64,000 bases of DNA from Sphingomonas ginkgonis (lineage in GTDB: Bacteria > Pseudomonadota > Alphaproteobacteria > Sphingomonadales > Sphingomonadaceae), in contig NZ_RWJF01000001.1 of NCBI RefSeq assembly GCF_003970925.1, positions 3,032,501 to 3,096,500 on the forward strand, given 5' to 3'. The position numbers and the translations under genes are program-made. Under the pieces are notes generated by a model. The model saw nothing but the letters and a program-made list of their open reading frames with translations, was not told where the DNA came from and did not search any database. This document shows, one piece after another, positions 51,816 through 59,319 of the stretch (the stretch's first letter is position 1; each line of letters begins with the position of its first letter).

Positions 51816-52430
51816 ATGGTCCTTCCCCACCTCCCTCCCGCGCTGGTGCTGCTCGATTATTTCGGGATCGCGGTGTTCGCCGTGTCGGGCGCGATCCTCG
51901 CCGCGGAGAAGCGGCAGACGCTGGTCACCTTCATCTTCTTCGCGACCGTCACCGGGGTCGGCGGGGGCACGCTCCGCGACCTGCTGATCGGGGCGCCGGT
52001 GTTCTGGGTGCATACCAACGCCACGCTGCTGATCTGCATCGCCGCCGCGCTGCTGGTCTGGGTGCTGAGCCACCGCCGCTTCACCCACCGCTCCTTGCTG
52101 TGGTTCGACGCCGCCGGGCTCGCCGCCTACTCGACCTACGGCGCGGCCAAAGCGCTGGCGTTCGGAGTCGCGCCGGTCCCGGCCGCCGCAATGGGCGTGC
52201 TCACCGCCTGCTTCGGCGGGATCGTCCGCGATCTGCTCGCCGGCGAGCCGTCGATCCTGATGAGGCCGGAGCTCTACGTCACCGCCGCGGCCCTCTCCTC
52301 CGGCCTCTTCGTGCTGCTCGCGCTGGCGGGGGTCGGGCCGGTCGCCGCGCTGGTCGCCGCGCTCGCCGCCTTCATCGTCCGCGGGCTCGCCATCGCGCGC
52401 GGCTGGAAGCTCCCCGCCTACCGCAACTGA
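51816..52430 (+). CDS. TRIC-type (UPF0126) cation channel protein (204 aa)
   Basis: Seven predicted helices with the family repeats YFGIAVFAVSGAILAAEKRQ, then GGGTLRDLLIGAPVFWV, and the second copy FGGIVRDLLAGEP. The duplicated GGxxRD motif is the mark of UPF0126/YicG proteins, the prokaryotic trimeric intracellular cation channel relatives. The ATG at 51816 is chosen because an upstream frame extends through the phaC antisense region. A 7-pair hairpin follows the stop codon. Confidence 0.88.
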   Translation: MVLPHLPPALVLLDYFGIAVFAVSGAILAAEKRQTLVTFIFFATVTGVGGGTLRDLLIGAPVFWVHTNATLLICIAAALLVWVLSHRRFTHRSLLWFDAAGLAAYSTYGAAKALAFGVAPVPAAAMGVLTACFGGIVRDLLAGEPSILMRPELYVTAAALSSGLFVLLALAGVGPVAALVAALAAFIVRGLAIARGWKLPAYRN

Positions 52431-52434
52431 CCCC

Positions 52435-52452
52435 TTTCGCCCCGTGGCGAAA
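52435..52452 (+). terminator. Short hairpin after the TRIC gene
   Basis: TTTCGCC and GGCGAAA pair perfectly over seven bases around a CCGT loop, starting five bases after the TRIC stop. There is no T-run after it, so it may only attenuate or stabilise the transcript. The aminotransferase gene starts 18 bases later, so the two are possibly co-transcribed. Confidence 0.35.
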
Positions 52453-52469
52453 CTCGTCATTGGGATCCC

Positions 52470-53648
52470 ATGAACGAGGATTTCTACCGCATCCAGCGGC
52501 TCCCGCCCTACGTCTTCGCCGAGGTGAACGCGATGAAGGCGGCGGCGCGCGCGCGCGGCGAGGACATCATCGATCTTGGCATGGGCAACCCCGACGGCGC
52601 GCCGCCCAAGCATGTTCTCGACAAGCTGTGCGAAGTGGCCTCCAAGCCGACGGCGCACGGCTACAGCGCGTCCAAAGGCATCCCCGGGCTCCGCAAGGCG
52701 CAGGCGGCCTATTACCAGCGCCGGTTCGGGGTGGAGCTCGATCCCGACAGCGAGGTGATCGTCACGCTCGGGTCCAAGGAGGGGCTCGCCAACCTCGCCC
52801 AGGCGATCACCGCGCCGGGCGACGTGGTGCTGGCGCCCAACCCCAGCTACCCGATCCACACCTTCGGCTTCATCATCGCCGGAGCCGCGATCCGCTCGAT
52901 CCCCGCCGCGCCGGGCGAGGACTTCTTCGAGCGGCTGCGCCTCGCCATGCGCTACACCGTGCCGCGCCCCAAGGTGCTGGTGGTGGGCTATCCGTCCAAC
53001 CCGACCGCCTATGTCGCGGACATTCCCTTCTACACCCGCCTCGTCGAGTTCGCCCGCGAGCACGACCTCATCGTCATCTCCGACCTGGCCTACTCGGAGA
53101 TCTACTTCGGCGACGAGCCGACGCCGTCGATCCTCCAGGTGCCGGGGGCCAAGGAAGTGGCGGTCGAGTTTACGTCGATGTCCAAGACCTACTCGATGGC
53201 CGGCTGGCGGATCGGCTTCGCGGTCGGCAATCGGACGCTGATCGGCGCCCTGACTCGGGTGAAGTCCTACCTCGACTATGGCGCCTTCACGCCCGTTCAG
53301 GCCGCTGCTGTCGCTGCGATCAACGGGCCGCAGGACATCGTCGAGCAGAACCGCCTGCTCTACCGCAAGCGCCGCGACGTGTTGGTCGACAGCTTCAAGC
53401 GCGCCGGCTGGGACATCCCCGTTCCGCAGGCCAGCATGTTCGCCTGGGCGCCCATCCCGCCCGCCTTCGCCCACCTTGGAAGCCTGGAGTTCTCCAAACG
53501 CCTGATGACCGAGGCCAAGGTGGCGGTCGCGCCCGGTGTCGGCTTCGGCGAGGAGGGCGAGGGCTTCGTCCGGATCGCGCTGGTCGAGAATGAGCAGCGC
53601 CTCCGCCAGGCGGCGCGCGGCGTCAAGAAGCTGCTGGCCAGCGGCTGA
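52470..53648 (+). CDS. PLP-dependent aminotransferase, AlaA/AlaC or LL-DAP-aminotransferase type (392 aa)
   Basis: A fold-type I aminotransferase. IIDLGMGNPDGAPPKHVLDK at the N-terminus, GYPSNPTAYVADIPFYTRLV, SDLAYSEIYF (PLP aspartate/tyrosine), and SMSKTYSMAGWRIGFAVGN with the PLP-binding lysine are all conserved. Homologues are annotated as LL-diaminopimelate or alanine/glutamate-pyruvate transaminases. In many Alphaproteobacteria it precedes hom, glpX and recJ; here hom is absent from that position. It shares one base with the next gene (TGATG). Confidence 0.88.
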   Translation: MNEDFYRIQRLPPYVFAEVNAMKAAARARGEDIIDLGMGNPDGAPPKHVLDKLCEVASKPTAHGYSASKGIPGLRKAQAAYYQRRFGVELDPDSEVIVTLGSKEGLANLAQAITAPGDVVLAPNPSYPIHTFGFIIAGAAIRSIPAAPGEDFFERLRLAMRYTVPRPKVLVVGYPSNPTAYVADIPFYTRLVEFAREHDLIVISDLAYSEIYFGDEPTPSILQVPGAKEVAVEFTSMSKTYSMAGWRIGFAVGNRTLIGALTRVKSYLDYGAFTPVQAAAVAAINGPQDIVEQNRLLYRKRRDVLVDSFKRAGWDIPVPQASMFAWAPIPPAFAHLGSLEFSKRLMTEAKVAVAPGVGFGEEGEGFVRIALVENEQRLRQAARGVKKLLASG

Positions 53649-54109
53649 TGCTGCCCTCCGCGCCCGAAGTTGCCCACGTCATCTCGCAGGCGGTCGCGCC
53701 GGTCTTCCTCCTCGCCGGCCTCGGCTCCTTCCTTAACGTCTGCACCAGCCGGCTGGCGCGGATCATCGATCGCTCGCGCAGCCTCGAGCCCGACATCCTC
53801 GCCAGCCGCGGCGCCAAGCACGACCGGCTGATCGTGGAGCTGCGGGTGCTCGACCGGCGGATGGCACTGGTCAGCCGGGCGATCTTCGCGACCGTCCTGT
53901 CGGCGGTCCTGACCTGCGCGGTCGTGGTCCTGCTGTTCGCCTCGGGGCTGACCGGTCTCAATTTCGGCACCGGGATCGCCCTCCTGTTCATCGGCGCGAT
54001 GATCAGCCTGGCGACTGGGTTTGCGGTGTTCCTCGTCGAGACGCGCATCGGCGCCGCGGCGGTGCGGATCCGCTCCGACCTCCTCGACCATGAGGTCGAG
54101 GGCAGCTAG
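53648..54109 (+). CDS. DUF2721 family membrane protein (153 aa)
   Basis: Three hydrophobic segments (VFLLAGLGSFLNVCTSRLAR, AIFATVLSAVLTCAVVVLLF, and GIALLFIGAMISLATGFAVF) separated by a charged loop IDRSRSLEPDILASRGAKHD match DUF2721 proteins, of unknown function. It is translated with the aminotransferase (TGATG junction) and overlaps the convergent lipoprotein gene by four bases. Confidence 0.82.
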   Translation: MLPSAPEVAHVISQAVAPVFLLAGLGSFLNVCTSRLARIIDRSRSLEPDILASRGAKHDRLIVELRVLDRRMALVSRAIFATVLSAVLTCAVVVLLFASGLTGLNFGTGIALLFIGAMISLATGFAVFLVETRIGAAAVRIRSDLLDHEVEGS

Positions 54110-54549
54110 GCGGCGGTCAGCGCCTGCACGTCGGGCGGCGGCGCGAAGTCGCTCGCCGGGGTCTGCCAGCTGCGCCAGCGCCCGTTCTGCCGCATCCCCG
54201 CCTTCATTGCATGCTGGTGGTCGTCGATCAGCAGGTAGGCCCCGCTCGCCGGGCTCAGGGCGACCAGCAGCGGCCCTTCGCGCCGGAGCGGCTCGGCGCG
54301 CGCCATCGCCTTGCGATAGTCCCCTGCGCTCGGCCCGAGCATGGCGTTCAGGTCGGTGACGATCGGGCTGTTGACCATTAGGCCGCTTTCCGCCGGTTCG
54401 CGGCCGGCCATCAGCTGCAGCCCCGACCAGTCGCCCGGCGTCGCGCTCATCACGTTGAGCGGCGGCGCGGCCTTGGCGTCTTGCGCAACCGCGTCCTGGT
54501 TGTTGCAGCCGGGGAGCAGGAGGACGGACAGGAGGATCAAACGCTTCAT
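54106..54549 (-). CDS. Small lipoprotein of unknown function (147 aa)
   Basis: The signal peptide MKRLILLSVLLLPGCNNQDA has a clean lipobox LLPGC with the lipidated cysteine at 15. After the tether, MSATPGDWSGLQLMAGREPA and NGRWRSWQTPASDFAPP are the main conserved-looking parts. No domain is recognised. It is on the minus strand between the DUF2721 gene and the DUF2059-like gene. Confidence 0.75.
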   Translation of the reverse strand: MKRLILLSVLLLPGCNNQDAVAQDAKAAPPLNVMSATPGDWSGLQLMAGREPAESGLMVNSPIVTDLNAMLGPSAGDYRKAMARAEPLRREGPLLVALSPASGAYLLIDDHQHAMKAGMRQNGRWRSWQTPASDFAPPPDVQALTAA

Positions 54550-54664
54550 CGCCGCAGCAACGCGCCTCGTCGCGCTTCGGGTGCAAGCGGGCCGGTCGCT
54601 TCCCGGTTGGCCTTTGCGAGTCCGGCGCTAGGATCGGCGGCACCATCAGACTTCGGGGGAATTC

Positions 54665-55375
54665 ATGACCATCCTGCTTGCGGCCGCCGCGCTCGCCGCC
54701 ACCTCGCCTGCCTTGCCGACATTGGTGATGCCCGCGCCGCCCGCGCTCCATGTCGCTCCAGGTCCGGCGGCGCCGGTCGACCCGGCGCGGCTAGCCCTTG
54801 CCCGCCAGACCGCGGCTGCCCTCTACCGCGACGGCAGCACCGCCCGCCTGCTGGACCATCTGCTGACCCCTCGCCCCGACGGGACCGCCTCGGCGCTGCT
54901 CGACATGACGCTGGGCGAGCTGATGGCGCCGCTGATGCCCAAGCTGCCGGCGAGCGACGCGGCCGCCGGCCAGACCAGCCTGCGCAGCATGATTGCGCAG
55001 AAAGATCCCTATTTCGAGCAGCGCCTCGGCGCGATCCATGACGCCGCGGTGGCGGAGGCGGTGCGGCTCGCCCCGCGCTTCGAGCCGCAGGTGCGGGAGG
55101 GGCTCGCCCAGTCGCTCGCGCACCGCTTCACTGCGCCCCAGCTGGCCGAGCTCGGCCGGTTTCTCGGCAGCGACACGGGCCAGGCGTTCAGCGACCAGCT
55201 CTACCTCATGTGGATGGACCCGGCGGTCATCAAGGCGATGCTCAGCACCTTCCCCGCGCTGTCGGCGGAGCTTCCCGCGGCGATGCAGCGGGTCAAGGCG
55301 GCGAGCGACCGCTTCCCCTATCCCGAGAAGCCGAAGCCGGGGCCGCCGAAGCCCGCCCCCAAGGGGAAGAAGTAG
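54665..55375 (+). CDS. Exported DUF2059-like protein (236 aa)
   Basis: A weak signal peptide (MTILLAAAALAATSPALPT) and Pro-rich spacer precede a helical domain. The final FTAPQLAELGRFLGSDTGQA is typical of DUF2059 (two-helix tail FTxxELxxLxxFYxSPxGxx). The C-terminus is Lys/Pro-rich (KPKPGPPKPAPKGKK). Function is unknown; DUF2059 proteins are periplasmic. No clear operon partner is seen, but glpX follows 65 bases later on the same strand. Confidence 0.7.
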   Translation: MTILLAAAALAATSPALPTLVMPAPPALHVAPGPAAPVDPARLALARQTAAALYRDGSTARLLDHLLTPRPDGTASALLDMTLGELMAPLMPKLPASDAAAGQTSLRSMIAQKDPYFEQRLGAIHDAAVAEAVRLAPRFEPQVREGLAQSLAHRFTAPQLAELGRFLGSDTGQAFSDQLYLMWMDPAVIKAMLSTFPALSAELPAAMQRVKAASDRFPYPEKPKPGPPKPAPKGKK

Positions 55376-55440
55376 CCGCCTCGACAAGCCGGGCACCGCC
55401 CCCTATCGACCGCCATGCCGCGGGGAACAGAGGAGATTGC

Positions 55441-56427
55441 ATGCCGTACGCCAGCCCGGAAACCAGCCACGTCCTTGACCGCGTGCTCGTGCTCGAGATG
55501 GTCCGGGTCACCGAGGCGGCGGCGGTCGCGGCGGCCAAGCTGATCGGGCGCGGTGACGAGAAGGCGGCCGACGCCGCCGCGGTCGAGGCAATGCGCGCCG
55601 CGCTCAACGAACTGCCGATGGACGGCACGGTGGTGATCGGCGAGGGCGAGCGCGACGAGGCGCCGATGCTCTACATTGGCGAAAAGGTCGGCTCGGCGCA
55701 GGACGGCGGCCCGGCCATCGACATCGCGCTCGACCCGCTGGAAGGCACCACCATCACCGCCAAGGCCGGCCCCAACGCGCTCGCCGTGCTGGCGATCGCC
55801 GAGGGCGGCTGCCTGCTGAACGCGCCCGACGTCTACATGGACAAGCTGGCGATCGGCCCGGGCTACCCCGAGGGCACGGTCAGCCTCGAGAAGAGCCCGG
55901 CGGACAATGTCCGCTCGATCGCTGCCGCCAAGGGCGTCGAGCCGCACGACATCATCGCCTGCGTCCTCGACCGGCCGCGCCATGCCAAGATCATCGAGGA
56001 GCTGCGCGCGATCGGCTGCGGGGTGCGGCTGATCCCCGACGGCGACGTCGCCGGCGTGATCGCCACCAGCGATCCGGAGACGGGTATCGACATCTACATG
56101 GGGTCGGGCGGCGCGCCCGAAGGCGTGCTCGCCGCGGCGGCGCTGCGCTGCGTCGGTGGCCAGATCCAGGGTCGGCTGCTGTTCCGCAACGACGACGAGC
56201 GCGGCCGCGCCCGCCGCTGGGGCATCGACGACCTCGACCGCATCTACACGCTCCAGGACATGGCCAAGGGCGACTGCATCTTCGCCGCGACGGGCGTGAC
56301 CGACGGCTCGCTGCTCAAGGGCGTGCGCAAGCGCAAGGACGGCACCGTCACCACCGAGAGCATCGTCATGCGCGCAAGCTCGGGCACGGTGCGGCGCGTC
56401 TACACCGAAAGCCGCAATCGCGGCTGA
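55441..56427 (+). CDS. glpX: Class II fructose-1,6-bisphosphatase (328 aa)
   Basis: The gluconeogenic phosphatase of the GlpX family. GTVVIGEGERDEAPMLYIGE has the metal-binding residues (Glu/Asp), DIALDPLEGTTITAKAGPNA carries the conserved DPLEGT inositol-phosphatase signature, and GSGGAPEGVLAAAALRCVGG is the sugar-phosphate site. ATG at 55441 is used, with GAGGAG before it; a longer antisense-like frame is rejected. It is followed by recJ after a 42-base gap. Confidence 0.95.
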   Translation: MPYASPETSHVLDRVLVLEMVRVTEAAAVAAAKLIGRGDEKAADAAAVEAMRAALNELPMDGTVVIGEGERDEAPMLYIGEKVGSAQDGGPAIDIALDPLEGTTITAKAGPNALAVLAIAEGGCLLNAPDVYMDKLAIGPGYPEGTVSLEKSPADNVRSIAAAKGVEPHDIIACVLDRPRHAKIIEELRAIGCGVRLIPDGDVAGVIATSDPETGIDIYMGSGGAPEGVLAAAALRCVGGQIQGRLLFRNDDERGRARRWGIDDLDRIYTLQDMAKGDCIFAATGVTDGSLLKGVRKRKDGTVTTESIVMRASSGTVRRVYTESRNRG

Positions 56428-56469
56428 GGACTCTTGCGGCCCGGTTCCGCGCCGGGCAAAGCGAAGTCC

Positions 56470-58227
56470 ATGAGCCGGGAGGATTACGCCTGCAGCGTCG
56501 CGCGCTCAGTCACGGGCAAGCCGTGGCGCTGGCGCCGGCAGGGCGGCGACAGCCTGACTGAGAGCCTGCTCGACCAGCTGCTGCTGGCCCGGGGAATCGC
56601 CGCGGGTGACCTCGCCCGCCACCGCCAGCCGACCATTCGCGACTTCCTCCCGGATCCGTCCGCTTTCCGCGACATGGACAAGGCCGCCGCGCGGCTAGCC
56701 GACGCCGTCCAGACGCGCGAGACGATCGCCATCTTCGGCGACTATGACGTCGACGGGGCGACCAGCTCGGCGCTGCTGACCCTCCTGCTGCGCCAGCTCG
56801 GGGTCGAGCCGATCGTCTACATTCCCGACCGGCTGATGGAAGGCTACGGCCCGAGCGGCCCGGCGCTGGTCGGGCTCAAGGAACGCGGGGCGAGCCTCGT
56901 CGTCACCGTCGACTGCGGCGCCCAGGCGTTCGACGCGCTCGCCGCGGCGCGCGAGGCGGGGCTCGAGGTGATCGTCGTCGACCACCACCAGTGCGCCGCC
57001 GCGCTCCCGCTCGCCCATGCGGTGGTCAATCCCAACCGGCTCGACGAGGACGAGCTCGGCCGCGCCCATGGCCATGTCGCCGCGGTCGGCATGGCCTTCC
57101 TGCTCGGCGTCGCCCTGCTCCGCGAGCTGCGCCGCCGCGGCGCCTTCGCCGCAGCCGCCGAGCCCCGGATCATCGACCTCCTCGATCTCGTCGCGCTCGG
57201 CACCGTCGCCGACGTCGCCAAGCTTCAGAGCCTCAACCGGGCGTTCGTCACGCAAGGCCTCAAGATCATGGCGAGCGGCCGCAACATCGGTCTTGCCGCC
57301 CTCGCGGAGGCGGCCCGGCTGACCAAGGCGCCGAGCTGCCGCGACCTCGGTTTCGCGCTCGGCCCACGGATCAATGCCGGCGGCCGGGTCGGCAAGTCGG
57401 ATCTCGGCGTCCGCCTTCTCACCACCGCCGACATGGGCGAGGCACGCGCGCTGGCCGCCGAACTCGACCGCTTGAACGAGGAACGCCGAGCGATCGAGCT
57501 GACCGTCTGCGAGGCGGCCGAGGCGCAGGCGGCCGAGCAGGCCGACGCGCCGCTGATCCTCGTCTCCGGCCGCGGCTGGCACCCGGGCGTGGTGGGCATC
57601 GTCGCCAGCCGCCTCAAAGAGAAGTTCGACCGTCCCGCGCTTGTCGTCGGCGAGGAGGAGGACGGCACCGGCAAGGGCAGCGGCCGGTCGATCAGCGGGG
57701 TCGACCTCGGCGCCGCGGTGCTCGCCGCCAAGGACAGCGGGCTGCTCCGCGCCGGCGGCGGCCACGCCATGGCCGCCGGTCTGACCGTTGCTCCGGGCGG
57801 GATCGAGCCGCTCCGCGCCTTCCTCCACGAGCGCATGGCCGCCGGTGTCGAGCGCGCGCGCCAGGGCCGTTCGCTGCTGGTCGATGCGACGCTCGCCCCC
57901 GGCGGCGTGGCCGGCGCGCTGTGCGACGAGCTGGAGGCGGGCGGTCCATATGGCGCCGGTTGGCCCAGCCCGCGCCTCGCCGCCGGCCCGGCGCGGCTGC
58001 TCCGGCCCGGGATCGTCGGCAACGGCCATGTCCGCGGCATCGCCTGCGGCGAGGACGGGCGCAGCTTCAAGTGGATCGCCTTCCGCGCCGCCGAGAACGC
58101 GCTCGGCCAGGCCCTGCTCGCCTCCCCTTCCGATGCCCGCTGGTGGCTCGCCGGCTCGATCAAGCGTGACGAGTGGAACGGCGGCAACGCGGCGGAAATG
58201 CACCTCGACGACGCCGCCCGGCTCTGA
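56470..58227 (+). CDS. recJ: Single-stranded-DNA-specific exonuclease RecJ (585 aa)
   Basis: The DHH-family 5'-3' exonuclease used in RecF recombination and mismatch repair. The motifs include FGDYDVDGATSSALLTLL (motif I), VVTVDCG, the DHH motif in VIVVDHHQC, and VGMAFLLGVALL; the DHHA1 part has GGHAMAAGL near residue 435. ATG at 56470 is preferred to a TTG start at 56434; the first residues MSREDYACSV look plausible. It is followed closely by the tRNA-Glu gene. Confidence 0.94.
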   Translation: MSREDYACSVARSVTGKPWRWRRQGGDSLTESLLDQLLLARGIAAGDLARHRQPTIRDFLPDPSAFRDMDKAAARLADAVQTRETIAIFGDYDVDGATSSALLTLLLRQLGVEPIVYIPDRLMEGYGPSGPALVGLKERGASLVVTVDCGAQAFDALAAAREAGLEVIVVDHHQCAAALPLAHAVVNPNRLDEDELGRAHGHVAAVGMAFLLGVALLRELRRRGAFAAAAEPRIIDLLDLVALGTVADVAKLQSLNRAFVTQGLKIMASGRNIGLAALAEAARLTKAPSCRDLGFALGPRINAGGRVGKSDLGVRLLTTADMGEARALAAELDRLNEERRAIELTVCEAAEAQAAEQADAPLILVSGRGWHPGVVGIVASRLKEKFDRPALVVGEEEDGTGKGSGRSISGVDLGAAVLAAKDSGLLRAGGGHAMAAGLTVAPGGIEPLRAFLHERMAAGVERARQGRSLLVDATLAPGGVAGALCDELEAGGPYGAGWPSPRLAAGPARLLRPGIVGNGHVRGIACGEDGRSFKWIAFRAAENALGQALLASPSDARWWLAGSIKRDEWNGGNAAEMHLDDAARL

Positions 58228-58277
58228 CCGCCTTGACCGCGCAGCGCCCCTCGCCTAGGCGCCTCCCGTCTCCGCGC

Positions 58278-58353
58278 GGCCCCATCGTCTAGCGGTCTAG
58301 GACGTCGCCCTTTCACGGCGAAAACACGGGTTCGAGTCCCGTTGGGGTCACCA
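58278..58353 (+). tRNA. tRNA-Glu (anticodon UUC), CCA encoded
   Basis: The acceptor arms GGCCCCA and TGGGGTC pair (one G-U), the anticodon arm is CGCCC-TTTCA-CGGCG with anticodon TTC, and the T arm GGGTTCGAGTCCC is canonical. The discriminator A and CCA tail are encoded. It is 76 bases long. The 58354-58511 stretch before the crotonase gene contains only short GC-rich stems and no gene. Confidence 0.95.
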
Positions 58354-58511
58354 TCGCGCGCGTTGAGCCTGCATCCAGCCGCGCCCCAACCTTTCGCCCG
58401 GCTTACAGCAGCCTGACTTCGTTCGGGTCCGGATCTCCTCGAGGACGTTGGGCTGCCCGACTCACAACCGCCGCGCGGCCTTTCGCGTGGCCGGACCGGG
58501 ACGAGGCGATC

Positions 58512-59285
58512 ATGGATGTGCTGACGGTGGAACGGGTCGCGGACCATGTCGCGCTGGTGACCATGCGCCGTCCGGAGACGCGCAACGCGGTCGATGTTGC
58601 CATGGCCGAGGCGATGGACCGTACGGTCAAGCGGATCGAGGCCGACCCCGACATCTGGATCGTGGTGCTGACCGGCGAGGGTACCCAGGCCTTCTCCGCC
58701 GGCGCCGACCTCAAGGAAGTCGCCGCGGGCCGCCTCGACGACCTCTACACCGTCGACGGCCAATTTGCCGGCTTCGTCAAGCATCCGCGCCAGAAGCTGT
58801 GGATCGCCGCGGTCGAGGGCTATGCACTGGCCGGCGGCTGCGAGATCGCGCTCGCCTGCGACATGATCGTTGCATCCGACAGCGCGATCTTCTCACTGCC
58901 GGAGGTGAAGCGGGGGCTGGTCGCCGGCGCGGGCGGCATCTATCGCCTCGCCCGCACCCTCCCGCGCAACATCGCCATCGAGATGGTCGCAACCGGCGGC
59001 CGCCTCCCCGCCGAGCGCGCCTGCCATCTCGGGATGGTGAATCGGTTGGTTCGGGATGGAGAGGCGGTTGCCGAGGCGGTCCTCCTGGCCGGGGAGATCA
59101 CCGCCAACGCCCCGCTGGCGGTGCGCGAGAGCGTTGCCGTCACCCGCCAGGCGCTCGATCTCGACGACGACACGTTGTTCGAGCTCGGCCTGGAAGCGCA
59201 GCGACGGATGATGCGGACCGACGATTTCCAGGAAGGCCCGCGCGCCTTTCTCGAGAAGCGGCCGCCGAACTGGCAGGGCCGCTAG
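58512..59285 (+). CDS. Enoyl-CoA hydratase/isomerase (crotonase) family protein (257 aa)
   Basis: A crotonase-fold enzyme: the CoA-binding and oxyanion-hole segment AFSAGADLKEVAAG, and GYALAGGCEIALACDMIVAS followed by SLPEVKRGLVAGAGGIYRLA. Both hydratase glutamates (in GGCEIA and LPEVKRG) seem conserved, so it can be a true hydratase rather than an isomerase-only member. Length is normal. GAGG lies upstream of the ATG. It ends 34 bases from the convergent tandem hydrolase; no other fatty-acid-oxidation gene adjoins it. Confidence 0.9.
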   Translation: MDVLTVERVADHVALVTMRRPETRNAVDVAMAEAMDRTVKRIEADPDIWIVVLTGEGTQAFSAGADLKEVAAGRLDDLYTVDGQFAGFVKHPRQKLWIAAVEGYALAGGCEIALACDMIVASDSAIFSLPEVKRGLVAGAGGIYRLARTLPRNIAIEMVATGGRLPAERACHLGMVNRLVRDGEAVAEAVLLAGEITANAPLAVRESVAVTRQALDLDDDTLFELGLEAQRRMMRTDDFQEGPRAFLEKRPPNWQGR

Positions 59286-59319
59286 CCCGGCGGGGCGGAG
59301 AGCGCCCGGCCCGCCCCGC

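Noticed and set aside
56695..58784. Minus-strand frames of about 500 codons opposite recJ, one of them also crossing the tRNA
   Set aside because: A coding frame across a tRNA gene is implausible, and both are opposite a clear RecJ.
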